53,105 nucleotides of DNA from an uncultured Alphaproteobacteria bacterium (lineage in GTDB: Bacteria; Pseudomonadota; Alphaproteobacteria; RF32; CAG-239), in contig CASZWJ010000012.1 in assembly GCA_949493535.1 (NCBI GenBank), positions 1 through 53,105 of the forward strand. Reading direction: 5' to 3'. Under the pieces are notes generated by a model. The model ran no database searches and was not told where the DNA came from. It saw nothing but the letters and a program-made list of their open reading frames with translations. A program made the translations under genes and the position numbers. Positions 43,248 through 51,816 of this stretch are shown here, one piece after another. Positions within the stretch are counted from its first letter, which is position 1. Each line of letters starts with the position of its first letter.

Positions 43248-44213
43248 ATGGTAAACTTAAACAGCATCCGTTTTTCAGACCTTTATATTACTCCGGATAA
43301 GACATGTTTTATTTCGGACGGACGGACTCAAAACGGTTTGGCAATCATAAATGCCGACGATTTTGATATTTTTTACAATTTGCTTGAAGAATCCTGGGAC
43401 GGGGAAAACCCCAGTTATTCCGTCCTGTATGATAATATTTTTTATCGAATAGAACGCACGGTCGCCATTTACGGCATTCAATATTGCTGCCGCAAAATGC
43501 CAGAAAAAGTTCCGCCTTTGGGCGCGCTCAACTTTCCACGCGAATTAACCCGCCATTTATTGACGCTCAGCGATTGCAGCGGCTTGATTCTGTGGTCAGG
43601 ACCGACCGGCGCCGGCAAAACAACTTCCATTTCCGGCCTTTTGAAAGAATACCTCACCATGGAAGGCGGGTTTGCCTATACAATTGAAGACCCGACAGAA
43701 ATGCCTTTGGACGGGATTTATAAATCTATGAAAGGCGGGCTAGGCTTATGCAAGCAGACTCAACCCGTTAACGGAGACTGGGGCAGTTCGTTAAAATCAG
43801 CTTTGCGCTCGAAACCCCGTTTTATTATGGTTGGCGAAATCCGAACGCCTGATACCGCCAGCGAAGTCTTGCGCGCAGCAACTTCCGGACACCTGGTTTT
43901 ATCAACCATTCATGCCAACAACATAACAGATGCCGTTAATTCGGTAGTCAAATACGCCTCTTCAACCTCTATGAGCGAAGATTTGGCGTATGACCTGTTC
44001 TCGCGGGGCATGCTCGGCGTTTTGCACCAGACATTAGTCGGCGTAACGACCAAGCGACCAAGCGTTAATTATTTATTTGCCAATCCGGACACAACCAAAG
44101 GAGATCAGGTTCGCGGCATTATCAAAACAGGCAATCTCAATCTCGGCACCTCTATTGAAACGCAGATGACACGCATGCGCAAAGGCATGAATTTGTTTCC
44201 CGATTTATCATAA
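43248..44213 (+). CDS. PilT-like secretion/retraction ATPase
   Basis: The 321-residue ATPase has a short divergent N-domain, Walker A WSGPTGAGKTTS (~114-125), Asp-box YTIEDPTEMPL, Walker B RFIMVGEIRTPDTASEVLRA (~192-211) and His-box LSTIHANNITDAV. It lacks the zinc tetracysteine and long N-terminus of PilQ, so it is PilT/DotB-like rather than an assembly ATPase. A role in retraction of the neighbouring type IVb pilus is likely but not shown; R64-type pili usually have no such gene nearby. The ribosome site before ATG 43248 is weak. It is a single-gene unit. Confidence 0.85.
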   Translation: MVNLNSIRFSDLYITPDKTCFISDGRTQNGLAIINADDFDIFYNLLEESWDGENPSYSVLYDNIFYRIERTVAIYGIQYCCRKMPEKVPPLGALNFPRELTRHLLTLSDCSGLILWSGPTGAGKTTSISGLLKEYLTMEGGFAYTIEDPTEMPLDGIYKSMKGGLGLCKQTQPVNGDWGSSLKSALRSKPRFIMVGEIRTPDTASEVLRAATSGHLVLSTIHANNITDAVNSVVKYASSTSMSEDLAYDLFSRGMLGVLHQTLVGVTTKRPSVNYLFANPDTTKGDQVRGIIKTGNLNLGTSIETQMTRMRKGMNLFPDLS

Positions 44214-44243
44214 TAAAAAAGCTCCGGTTTCGGAGCTTTTTTA
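44214..44243. terminator. Bidirectional intrinsic terminator
   Basis: An A-tract, AGCTCCG-GTTT-CGGAGCT (44220-44237) and a T-tract lie between the PilT-like gene (plus) and the phosphoribosyltransferase gene (minus), serving both. Confidence 0.93.
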
Positions 44244-44249
44244 TTAATT

Positions 44250-44687
44250 TTATTCTACATCCCAAGGGAAAACAAGCCACTCGTCCGGCATGGCCTTGGC
44301 AAAAACATCAACCTGCGGCGCCCCTTTGGCTTTGGCATAAACCGTTACAAATTTTGCTTGAGGATATACCCGGCGCAAAATTTCATAAGTCCGTCCGGAA
44401 TCTGACAAATCATCGATAACCAAAGTCTTTTCATTCACATTGCCGATATGGCCGGAAATTTCAATTTCTTCATCGCGGCGGCGTTCATAATTGCCGTCAT
44501 AACTTGAAAAATTTATGGTTTCCGTATTGCGGATATTTAACTCATAAGCAATAATTGCCGCGGGAATTAAACCGCCGCGGCTGATTGCGATAATTTTATC
44601 GAATTCTCCGCTTTCTTTTATTTTTTTGCATAAATCTTTTACATCCTGGTGAAACTCTGACCAGTTGATATATATTTTTTCAGTCAT
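44250..44687 (-). CDS. gpt: Xanthine/hypoxanthine-type purine phosphoribosyltransferase
   Basis: The 145-residue protein has a type I phosphoribosyltransferase fold. The PRPP loop LVIDDLSDSGRTYEILR (~91-107) and the PPi-loop region IIAISRGGLIPAAIIAYEL (~32-50) are present, and the tail WLVFPWDVE fits the purine-binding end of the Gpt group. It would convert xanthine, guanine or hypoxanthine plus PRPP to the nucleotide in purine salvage; base preference cannot be set from sequence. Length matches Gpt (~150). It lies 9 bp after the thioredoxin-like gene and may be cotranscribed with it. Confidence 0.8.
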   Translation of the reverse strand: MTEKIYINWSEFHQDVKDLCKKIKESGEFDKIIAISRGGLIPAAIIAYELNIRNTETINFSSYDGNYERRRDEEIEISGHIGNVNEKTLVIDDLSDSGRTYEILRRVYPQAKFVTVYAKAKGAPQVDVFAKAMPDEWLVFPWDVE

Positions 44688-44696
44688 GGTTGATAA

Positions 44697-45230
44697 TTAT
44701 CCGTGTTGTGCTTTTATTTTGTAAATATATTCGATAACTTCGTCACTGTTCCAGTCTGCCGTACCGCGAATCCGTCCTATTTCTTCGCCTTTTTTATTGA
44801 CAAGGACTGTATGCGGAGAGGTGAAAACGCCTAAATCTTCCGCCAGTTTGCCGTCTATATCGTTGTAAAACTCCAAATCGGGTGCTTTAAACTTGTTTAA
44901 AAAACGCCGTTCTTCAGACATGCTTGCCCATTCGCCGTCCGGCGAAAGCATCATGACTCGGATACCATCATTTCTGGTTTTTTTGACAAAGCCGTTAAGA
45001 TCGTCCAGCTCTTTGACACATGGCGTGCAATGGCGGGACCAGATAACCAGTAAAATAAAATCGCCTTTAAAATCGCTGATTTTAACCTTTGCTCCGGTTT
45101 CGGAAAGGATTTCGCGTCCGGGCATTTCTCTGGGAAAATCAAAAATATTAACGCCGTTTTTTTTGGCGCAGACATCAAAGCTAAGCAAGAAAGCTAATAG
45201 AAAGCTTAAGATTTGTTTTTTTCTCATCAT
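44697..45230 (-). CDS. Exported thioredoxin-fold protein (TlpA/ResA-like)
   Basis: The 177-residue protein has a signal peptide (~1-22, ending VCA|KK) and a thioredoxin-like domain. The redox motif is SRHCTPCVKEL (CxxC, ~69-72); GDFILLVIWS precedes it and the cis-Pro loop is TSPHTVLVNKKGEEIGRIRG. It should reduce or exchange disulfides in the periplasm, for cytochrome c maturation or for Cys-containing envelope proteins such as the pilins here. A direct link to them is only suggested by proximity. Confidence 0.85.
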   Translation of the reverse strand: MMRKKQILSFLLAFLLSFDVCAKKNGVNIFDFPREMPGREILSETGAKVKISDFKGDFILLVIWSRHCTPCVKELDDLNGFVKKTRNDGIRVMMLSPDGEWASMSEERRFLNKFKAPDLEFYNDIDGKLAEDLGVFTSPHTVLVNKKGEEIGRIRGTADWNSDEVIEYIYKIKAQHG

Positions 45231-45325
45231 CTATTAATAACTTCTTTTTTGATTTTGATTAAACTGTATTTAAGAGTATATATTTATTATAAACAAATAA
45301 ACAACAAAAAAAGGTGTTTTTTTAG

Positions 45326-45460
45326 ATGCAAAAATTAGTTAAAGCCGGAATATTTATACTTTTGCTTGCTATTGTTGCCAATTTGTCCGCCTGCGGCAAA
45401 GTTTCGGCACCGGTACCGCTTGAAGGCAGCGGTTATCCCCACTCTTATCCCCGCCATTAA
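45326..45460 (+). CDS. Small LptM-like lipoprotein
   Basis: This 44-residue gene is short. It has a lysine-containing n-region, a hydrophobic core and a lipobox LSAC|GK (Cys 23). The mature 22 residues (KVSAPVPLEGSGYPHSYPRH) match the pattern of small alphaproteobacterial lipoproteins with CGxxGPPxPP...YPRxYP, which belong to the LptM/YifL group aiding LptD maturation. The start has only a weak upstream site (AAAAAAGG at distance). It stands 15 bp before the vWA gene, whose own site TAAGGAG overlaps its end. Confidence 0.7.
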   Translation: MQKLVKAGIFILLLAIVANLSACGKVSAPVPLEGSGYPHSYPRH

Positions 45461-45475
45461 TTTAAGGAGCTGACT

Positions 45476-46165
45476 ATGGTTGCCGCCAATGACCTGATTG
45501 ATGAAATGATTCCCTATGTGGAATTTGCCGACAATGCCAATGAACGCACCCCCTGCGTTTTGGTGCTGGATTGTTCCGGTTCCATGCGAGGAGAACCTAT
45601 AAAGCAGCTCAATGCCGGCCTTAAGGCTTTGGAAAGGGAACTCAAAGAAGATATTGACGCCAGTTCCCGCGTGCAATTGTTAATAATTAAGGCTTTTGGC
45701 AAAGACGAAGCAACAGTTTCGTCCGACTGGATTGACGCTATGAATTTTACGGCGCCGACAATGGAAGCCGGCGGCCTCACTCCTCTGGGGAAAGCAATGG
45801 AACTGGCTTTACAAAAGATTGAAGAGCAAAAATGTTTATATGACAGCTGCGGCATCACCTCCAAACGCCCTTGGATTTTCCTTATCAGCGACGGTGAGCC
45901 GACAGATTATGATTGGGAAATTGTCGCAGAAAAATGCCGTTATGCCCAGCAAAATAAAAAAGTCGTCGTCCATGCCGTCGGCACGCAGGGCGCGAATCTG
46001 GAAAAACTGGCAAAATTCTCGGTCATGTCACCCAAAAGGCTGACCGGTTTAAAATTTACCGAATTTTTCTTATGGCTCAGCCGTTCCGTTTCCTGCATCT
46101 CCAAAGCAGCGCCCAACGTGCCGGATTTGTTAGAAGACACCGGAGACTGGGATGAAAACGAATAA
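45476..46165 (+). CDS. TerY/YegL-like vWA-domain protein
   Basis: The 229-residue protein is one von Willebrand A domain. The MIDAS motif VLDCSGSMRG (~31-40) supplies DxSxS, GGLTPLG gives the Thr, and FLISDGEPTDYDWE the Asp. It has no signal peptide, so it is cytoplasmic. It heads a three-gene unit with a PP2C phosphatase (14-bp overlap) and a protein kinase, the TerY-P triad known from tellurite-resistance-type and YegLKI clusters. Family knowledge suggests metal-dependent complex formation and signalling; the input here is unknown. Confidence 0.88.
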   Translation: MVAANDLIDEMIPYVEFADNANERTPCVLVLDCSGSMRGEPIKQLNAGLKALERELKEDIDASSRVQLLIIKAFGKDEATVSSDWIDAMNFTAPTMEAGGLTPLGKAMELALQKIEEQKCLYDSCGITSKRPWIFLISDGEPTDYDWEIVAEKCRYAQQNKKVVVHAVGTQGANLEKLAKFSVMSPKRLTGLKFTEFFLWLSRSVSCISKAAPNVPDLLEDTGDWDENE

Positions 46166-46898
46166 GATTAAAGTGGCCGCGGCAACAATTCAGGGGCCGA
46201 TGCACTTAAATAAAAATCTGCCATGCCAAGATTATTGCCGCTACAGCAACCGCGGCAGAAATTTTGTTGCCGTTGTTTCTGACGGCGCAGGTTCTGCCAA
46301 ATATGGCAAAATCGGCGCTAAAATTGTATGCGACACTCTGATTGATTTACTCAAAAACTGCAAATTTTCGAATGCGGAAGATGCTGTCAAAAAAGCTATA
46401 GAAACCGCCCGGGGAAAAGTTCGGCGGCACCGGCTGAATAAAAACCGCGGAACCGGAGACATATCCGACTTTTCAGCAACCGTCGTCGGAACCGTTTATC
46501 ACAAAGGAAATGGCATTTTCTTTCACATCGGTGACGGCGCTGCATTGGCGTTTAATGAATCCGACAGCAACGATTTTATTGTTTCTCCTCCTGAAAACGG
46601 CAACTTTTCTTGCGAAACGTTTTTCTACACGCAGGAAAACTGGCAGCAAAACCTGCGTTTTACTCCCTTTTTAAAAGCTGACGCCATTTTTTTAATGAGC
46701 GACGGCCTGACAAGCTTTTCCTTTTCTCAGGATTATCGCTGCATAGAAAAAAATTTTATTTTGCCTATCCATAATTTTCTAAAACAGGAAAGCAGCAAAA
46801 TAAAAGCTGAAAGAGCTTTGGCAAATACCTTAAACACCGCACAGGCCAGAAGGCTGAACAGCGATGACAAAACCCTTCTTTGGGCAGGGCTGGAATAA
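46152..46898 (+). CDS. PP2C-type Ser/Thr phosphatase (YegK-like)
   Basis: The 248-residue PP2C has the metal-binding motifs VAVVSDGAGSAKYG (~36-49), GIFFHIGDGAALAF (~119), IFLMSDGLTSFSF (~177) and a final SDDKTLLWAGL. The N-terminus (TIQGPMHLNKNLPCQDYC) has the G..H......QD.. pattern of this PP2C subgroup. It should reverse phosphorylation by the kinase encoded next. Its start overlaps the vWA gene and its stop overlaps the kinase start (TAATG). Confidence 0.9.
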   Translation: MKTNKIKVAAATIQGPMHLNKNLPCQDYCRYSNRGRNFVAVVSDGAGSAKYGKIGAKIVCDTLIDLLKNCKFSNAEDAVKKAIETARGKVRRHRLNKNRGTGDISDFSATVVGTVYHKGNGIFFHIGDGAALAFNESDSNDFIVSPPENGNFSCETFFYTQENWQQNLRFTPFLKADAIFLMSDGLTSFSFSQDYRCIEKNFILPIHNFLKQESSKIKAERALANTLNTAQARRLNSDDKTLLWAGLE

Positions 46899-48355
46899 TG
46901 GAAGAGCAGAATATTGAATATAACGCCATTTACGGTGACGGACATTTTGAAAAAATCAAACTCGGCGATTTAATTCATAAAGGCGGTGCCGCCGGAAAGA
47001 TTTATTTAAATGCCGACAATCCAAACCAAGCGGCAAAAATTTTTCATAACCGCAGCAAAAGCAGTACCAACAGGCAGAAGCTCGAATCTATGCTGCTTAA
47101 TGCCCCGCATTTTCCTTCCGCTGTCAAAGACGGCATTAATTATGTGCAAATTGCTTGGCCGGAAGCGCTTTTAGAAGATGAAAACGGGTTCTGCATCGGG
47201 TATCTGATGCCGTTTATCAAAATGAGCGAAGCGGTTTCGCTTGACCACCTGATGCAAAAAGCAATCAGGAAAAAACTTCATCTGCCGGAAAATTATGCTT
47301 ATCGTATTTTTGCGGCCTATAATCTGGCGTCTATGGTCACGGCTCTGCACAAATGCGGCCATTATATCGTCGATATGAAACCCTCAAACGTTTCGGTCTA
47401 CAAAAGCAACATGATGGTTGCCATGGTCGACTGCGACGGTTTTTCAATCAAAGGCGAGCGCAGCCGTTATCCGGCAGAATTTGTCAGCGAAGAATATATA
47501 TATCCCGAAGGCATGGAACAGTCCTGCGACGAAATGGGCGAAGAGCAGGATAAATTTGCCCTCGCGGTTATTATTTTTAAACTGCTGAATAACGGTATTC
47601 ATCCGTTTTCCGGCATGCCGCGCAAGAATGATTCCGAAATGCTGACAATACAAAACCGCATAGAGCAATATCATTATGCTTACGGGCTATGGCCGGACAC
47701 TTATCAAGCGCCGCACCCATACAGCATGCACGAATATTTTGACAAGAAAACGCTTGAGATGTTTGAAAGGGCTTTTGCCAAAGGCAACGAGCGCCCCAGC
47801 GCTTATGAATGGCAGGAACATTTGTGGAAGCTGATGCATAATCTCAAAACCTGCAAAAAAGACCCTAACCACGTTTATTTTACGTCTAAAGGCTGCGGCC
47901 TGTGCATGATAGAAGAAAAATTTTATCATGACCTGTCAGACATCAAAAAACAAAAAGAAACGCCGGAAATGGTACGCGGCATGGAAGTCGAATCTCTTAA
48001 GGCCGAAAATATTGAAAAAGACAAACAGGAAAAACTTGCCTTCAATAATAAAATGCAAATTGTATCCGGCGGCTTTCTAATTGTTTATATGCTCTTCTTT
48101 GCCCTGCTTTATAAAATTCTGCTTCCCGTTTCTAGCGCCGTTCTGTCGGCCGGGCTCGGCCTGCAGGCCATTATCGTTACGCTGATTATGTTTGGCCTGA
48201 ACCATGCGTTTAAAAAATATTATGACGTCTTGCCGGCCTTAAGAAACAGGGCGATACAACAGATGTTGCAGGCCTATGCGCTGATTTGCATTATTGTCGC
48301 GCTGGTTTCAATTAACGACATTCCCAAAAATCTGCTCGATTTAGCAATAAATTAA
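46898..48355 (+). CDS. YegI-like membrane-tethered protein kinase
   Basis: The 485-residue protein starts at ATG 46898 on the PP2C stop. The kinase domain (~15-310) has a Gly-loop HKGGAAGKIYL (~27-37), catalytic loop GHYIVDMKPSNVSVY (~153-167; HRD appears as IVD) and DFG-equivalent VDCDGFSI (~176). A Cys/His cluster (CKKDPNHVYFTSKGCGLC, ~332-350) may bind zinc. A coiled linker leads to three C-terminal membrane helices (~390-410, 420-440, 458-475). It completes the vWA/PP2C/kinase triad and places the signal at the inner membrane. Confidence 0.87.
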   Translation: MEEQNIEYNAIYGDGHFEKIKLGDLIHKGGAAGKIYLNADNPNQAAKIFHNRSKSSTNRQKLESMLLNAPHFPSAVKDGINYVQIAWPEALLEDENGFCIGYLMPFIKMSEAVSLDHLMQKAIRKKLHLPENYAYRIFAAYNLASMVTALHKCGHYIVDMKPSNVSVYKSNMMVAMVDCDGFSIKGERSRYPAEFVSEEYIYPEGMEQSCDEMGEEQDKFALAVIIFKLLNNGIHPFSGMPRKNDSEMLTIQNRIEQYHYAYGLWPDTYQAPHPYSMHEYFDKKTLEMFERAFAKGNERPSAYEWQEHLWKLMHNLKTCKKDPNHVYFTSKGCGLCMIEEKFYHDLSDIKKQKETPEMVRGMEVESLKAENIEKDKQEKLAFNNKMQIVSGGFLIVYMLFFALLYKILLPVSSAVLSAGLGLQAIIVTLIMFGLNHAFKKYYDVLPALRNRAIQQMLQAYALICIIVALVSINDIPKNLLDLAIN

Positions 48356-48449
48356 GATAATTCGGCTGGGAAATGTATTTTTTTACTCAACAATAAAATT
48401 TTTTTATGTTATTGTAACATCAGTTTAAAATATATAAGAGGAAAAAACT

Positions 48450-49838
48450 TTGAAAGAATTAAAACCCATTATGATTTCCGGCAAGGAAGTCCTGCCTTTG
48501 ATTGAAGGTGGTAAAGGCATTAATGCTTCTGACGGCAAAAGCAGCGGTGCCTGGGCTCATGAAAACTGCGTCGGCACTTTTTCCGGCGTCAGCCCCGACT
48601 ACTATGACAGTCTGGGCAATGTAATATTGGAAAAATATTTTAAGAAAGACCGCAAAGAGCGCCATGATGAAATGATTGAGCAATCTATTAAAGGCGGTAT
48701 TGCCCAAGCTCAGGTCGCCCACGAAATTTCCGGCGGCAACGGCCGTATTCATATGAATATGTTATGGGAACTCGGCGGTTCGGAGCAAATTCTGACCGGC
48801 GTTTTGGAAAAAGCCAAAGGCTTGATTCACGGCGTTACCTGCGGCGCAGGCTTACCCTATAAATTAGGTGAAATTGCTTCCCGCTTCGGCGTTTATTACT
48901 ATCCGATTGTTTCTTCTGCCCGCGCTTTTCAGGTTTTGTGGAAACGCGCTTATGCCAACTTTAAGGAATTTCTCGGCGGCGTGGTTTATGAAGATCCGTG
49001 GCTGGCAGGCGGACATAACGGTTTGTCTAACGCCGAAGATCCGACAAAACCCCAATCTCCGTACAACCGTTTGGTTGAACTGCGCAATACATTAAATAGC
49101 CTCGGCTTGAATGATTTGCCGATTATTATGGCCGGCGGCATTTGGTCTTTGGAGGAATGGGATGATTATATCGACAATCCCGATATTGGCAAAATCGCGT
49201 TCCAGTTCGGAACACGCCCGATGATTACCAAAGAAAGCCCTATCAGCGAAGCTTGGAAGAAATTGATGCTGCAAGTCAAAAAAGGCGACGTCATTTTGCA
49301 AAAATTCAGTCCGACCGGCTTTTTCTCTTCAGCTATCAAAAATACGTTTTTAGAAAAGCTTATGGATCGCAAAAGCGGCGAAGTGGCTTATTCGACAGAG
49401 CAGAATCCGGAATTTTGTTTTCCGCTCAAAATAAGCGAATCCAAAACTTATTATATTAAAGCCGAAGATGTTGAAAAAGCGAACCGCCAGAAACAGGCCG
49501 GCTTAACAGAAATAAAAGAAACGCCGGACAATACGCTGGTCTTTATGTCTCCGGAAGATTGGAAACAAATGAAGCTTGACCGCGCAAACTGCGTCGGCTG
49601 CTTATCTCAATGCCAGTTTTCGACTTGGTCTCAGGCTCACGGCACAACCGGAAAAATTCCTGATCCGCGTTCTTACTGCATTCATAAAACATTGTATGAA
49701 GTCAGCCATAACGGCAGCATTAAAGACAATCTGCTGTTTGCCGGACATCAGGTTTACCGTTTTGCGACAGATCCATTATACCGCAACGGCATTCCGTCGG
49801 TCAAAGAATTGATTGAAAAAATCAAATCTGGTAACTAA
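48450..49838 (+). CDS. Nitronate-monooxygenase-like flavoprotein
   Basis: The 462-residue protein starts at TTG with AGAGGAA upstream. It has a TIM-barrel FMN fold of the nitronate monooxygenase/2-nitropropane dioxygenase group: IEGGKGINASDG near the N-terminus, IHGVTCGAGLPYKLGEIA (~130), DPWLAGGHNGLSNAED (~182) and LPIIMAGGIWSLEEW (~220) with phosphate-binding glycines. A C-terminal extension (~340-462) has four Cys (CVGCLSQCQF, SYCIHK) that could bind a metal or Fe-S centre, not usual in the basic family. It would act on FMN-linked oxidations; the substrate is unknown. It ends in its own terminator. Confidence 0.8.
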   Translation: MKELKPIMISGKEVLPLIEGGKGINASDGKSSGAWAHENCVGTFSGVSPDYYDSLGNVILEKYFKKDRKERHDEMIEQSIKGGIAQAQVAHEISGGNGRIHMNMLWELGGSEQILTGVLEKAKGLIHGVTCGAGLPYKLGEIASRFGVYYYPIVSSARAFQVLWKRAYANFKEFLGGVVYEDPWLAGGHNGLSNAEDPTKPQSPYNRLVELRNTLNSLGLNDLPIIMAGGIWSLEEWDDYIDNPDIGKIAFQFGTRPMITKESPISEAWKKLMLQVKKGDVILQKFSPTGFFSSAIKNTFLEKLMDRKSGEVAYSTEQNPEFCFPLKISESKTYYIKAEDVEKANRQKQAGLTEIKETPDNTLVFMSPEDWKQMKLDRANCVGCLSQCQFSTWSQAHGTTGKIPDPRSYCIHKTLYEVSHNGSIKDNLLFAGHQVYRFATDPLYRNGIPSVKELIEKIKSGN

Positions 49839-49841
49839 CTA

Positions 49842-49872
49842 AAAAAGCTCTGATAAAATCAGAGCTTTTTCT
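49842..49872. terminator. Intrinsic terminator after the flavoprotein gene
   Basis: An A-tract, AGCTCTGAT-AAA-ATCAGAGCT (49847-49867) and TTTTT. The stem is symmetric enough to act on both strands. Confidence 0.93.
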
Positions 49873-50020
49873 TTTGTGTATTCAGTTGCTTAAAAAATTT
49901 TTACCATATCGAGACTTTTAAATATCTTATGGTTCAGGAGTTTCGGATATATTCCAAACTTTCAATGTTATTCTGCCATAAAAATCCGTTTTCAGGCAAC
50001 CCCTACTTTGGATTAGGTTA

Positions 50021-50045
50021 AAAAAAAGCCCCAATAACGGGGCTT
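50021..50045 (-). terminator. Intrinsic terminator of the SH3-protein gene
   Basis: On the minus strand, AAGCCCC-loop-GGGGCTT followed by a T-tract, 3 bp past the stop at 50049. The stretch 49873-50020 between this and the previous terminator shows nothing else. Confidence 0.9.
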
Positions 50046-50048
50046 GCA

Positions 50049-50555
50049 TTAACTGATAACTTCATCAGGATAAATGCCGAACAAATTTCCTTTCGGAACC
50101 CAACCTTCTATTGAATCAAATTTTATCAAACAAAAAGCATTATCTGCCGGACATTTTATCACTTCACCAACGACTTCATCTTCAACTTTGGCTATAATCC
50201 GCGATTTGTAATCAGCTTTGCCGTAAATGTTATTTTCTCCGGGAGAAATAACTTTAACGCTGCGTTTGCCGCTCAGCATTGATTTATGTACCCAGCTTTC
50301 GGATCCCTGCCAATCTTTGATTTTGCGCCAAAGTTCAAATTCAGCCTTAATTTCAACCGGAGCCATTTTCTGCATATAAACCCATTCTATCGGATAACGG
50401 GCGCCCGGACCCGAGCGCGCGTTGATATGGTTAGAACGCAAGGATGCAAAACGGGGCAAAGCCAAACCGCTTTCGCCTTCATCCGGCAGAGACTGTGCTA
50501 ATGCTGCGGAGAAAGACAATATCAGGCTTGCCAAGGCTAAAAATACAGTCTTCAT
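50049..50555 (-). CDS. Exported protein with two bacterial SH3 domains
   Basis: The 168-residue protein has a signal peptide (cleavage near ALA|QS, ~20). The first SH3b domain is marked by NHINARSGPGARYPIEWVY (~42-60), then WRKIKDWQGSESWVHKSML. The second (~105-165) ends IKFDSIEGWVPKGNLFGIYP. Such small two-SH3 exported proteins are common in Alphaproteobacteria. A cell-wall or envelope-sensing role is inferred from the domain. It is a single-gene unit, divergent from the M20 peptidase. Confidence 0.85.
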   Translation of the reverse strand: MKTVFLALASLILSFSAALAQSLPDEGESGLALPRFASLRSNHINARSGPGARYPIEWVYMQKMAPVEIKAEFELWRKIKDWQGSESWVHKSMLSGKRSVKVISPGENNIYGKADYKSRIIAKVEDEVVGEVIKCPADNAFCLIKFDSIEGWVPKGNLFGIYPDEVIS

Positions 50556-50651
50556 TTTTGTTCCCTTTTAATTATTTGTTATTTTATTTGGCTTTATTAT
50601 GACTAAATATAATGAATAAAACGTAAAAAATTTATCAAAGGAAAATAAAAT

Positions 50652-51758
50652 ATGAAAGTCATCGATATTGCCCAAAACTTGATGAAATTCCGCACAGAAA
50701 CAGGTAATCTGCCGGAAATAAAAAAATGTCTGGAATACGCCCAAAGCCTGTTCAAAGATTATCCGGCAAAAGGCGGGATATATGAATTCCCTGACGCATC
50801 TCCGGTTTTGTTTTTAGCAAATACAATTACAAATGACTATGACGTTGTCTGCCTCGGGCATTTAGATGTGGTTCCGGCTGCAGACGACATGTTTTCGCCT
50901 TATATTAAAGACGGCAAATTGTTCGGGCGCGGTTCTTTGGATATGAAATCCTTTGCCGCCGTTGCGTTAAATTCTCTTGAACATGTATTGAAAAACAATC
51001 TGCCGTTAAAATTTGCCGTTATTTTATCTACTGATGAAGAAAAAGGCTCAAAAAGCACGCATGCCTTTATGGAAGCGCATCCTGATCTGAAAGCAAAAAT
51101 CGTTTTAGATAATGATGTCGGGGGCGATATTTTAAAAATCGTCTCCAAATGCAAAAATCCGGTCTTTGTTAAAATTACGGCCAAAGGAGAAGCCGCACAC
51201 GGTTCAACACCTTGGGACGGCATTGATTCAAACGAATTGCTGATGCAGACTCTGGCCAATATCCGCAAAATTTATCCTTATTATTCCAAAGGCGGCAACC
51301 AGCCCCAAGACCAATGGATTGATACCGTGCACGTAGCTATTATGAACGGTGGCGAAGTCAGCAATATTATTGCCAGCGAATCCGAAGCTGTACTGGATTT
51401 TCGCCTGACAGAAAATTCTACGGCCGAAAATCTGAAAAAAAATCTCGACAGCTGTATGGTTTCTGGCGTGACTTATAAAATATCATCAGAAAGCACGCCG
51501 GTCGTTATGGATGAAACCAATCCTTATATTTTGGACTATAAGAAGTTTGCCGAACAAATCCTTGGCAAAGAAATTGAATTTGAGCATATCGGCGGTGCTA
51601 CGGATTCCCGTGCTTTTGCCGTCCGCGGCTCAACCGTTATCATGCACTCGGGAACAGGCGAAGGAATGCATGCCCCCGGCGAATATGTTGAAGTAGACAG
51701 CGTTGAAAAAATTGCAGATATACAGCTTAAATTTTTAGATAAGCTGGCTGGAAAATAG
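50652..51758 (+). CDS. M20-family amidohydrolase (DapE/ArgE-like)
   Basis: The 368-residue cytoplasmic enzyme has the dinuclear zinc motifs of M20: CLGHLDVVPA (~68-77), GRGSLDMKSFAAVAL (~93-107) with the bridging Asp, STDEEKGSKSTHAF (~126-139) with the catalytic Glu pair, and late HSGTGEGMHAPGEYV with the last His. The dimerisation lid holds AAHGSTPWDGIDSN. GGATDSRAF near the C-terminus is close to DapE/ArgE. It would hydrolyse an N-acyl amino acid: succinyl-diaminopimelate desuccinylase is possible, acetylornithine deacetylase also. AAAGGAAAA precedes the ATG. Confidence 0.82.
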   Translation: MKVIDIAQNLMKFRTETGNLPEIKKCLEYAQSLFKDYPAKGGIYEFPDASPVLFLANTITNDYDVVCLGHLDVVPAADDMFSPYIKDGKLFGRGSLDMKSFAAVALNSLEHVLKNNLPLKFAVILSTDEEKGSKSTHAFMEAHPDLKAKIVLDNDVGGDILKIVSKCKNPVFVKITAKGEAAHGSTPWDGIDSNELLMQTLANIRKIYPYYSKGGNQPQDQWIDTVHVAIMNGGEVSNIIASESEAVLDFRLTENSTAENLKKNLDSCMVSGVTYKISSESTPVVMDETNPYILDYKKFAEQILGKEIEFEHIGGATDSRAFAVRGSTVIMHSGTGEGMHAPGEYVEVDSVEKIADIQLKFLDKLAGK

Positions 51759-51769
51759 CCTGATACGAG

Positions 51770-51812
51770 CCAATAAAAGCGACAAATTTAAGTGTCGCTT
51801 TTATTGGTTTAT
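51770..51812. terminator. Long-stem intrinsic terminator between convergent genes
   Basis: CCAATAAAAGCGACA (51770-51784), loop AATTTAAG, and the perfect complement to 51807, then a short T-run. The 15-bp stem follows the M20 gene and faces the frameshifted gene on the minus strand. Confidence 0.85.
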
Positions 51813-51816
51813 TTTA

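Noticed and set aside
45335..45676. 113-codon minus-strand open frame
   Set aside because: It overlaps the small lipoprotein and vWA genes on the other strand, both with good ribosome sites or family motifs.
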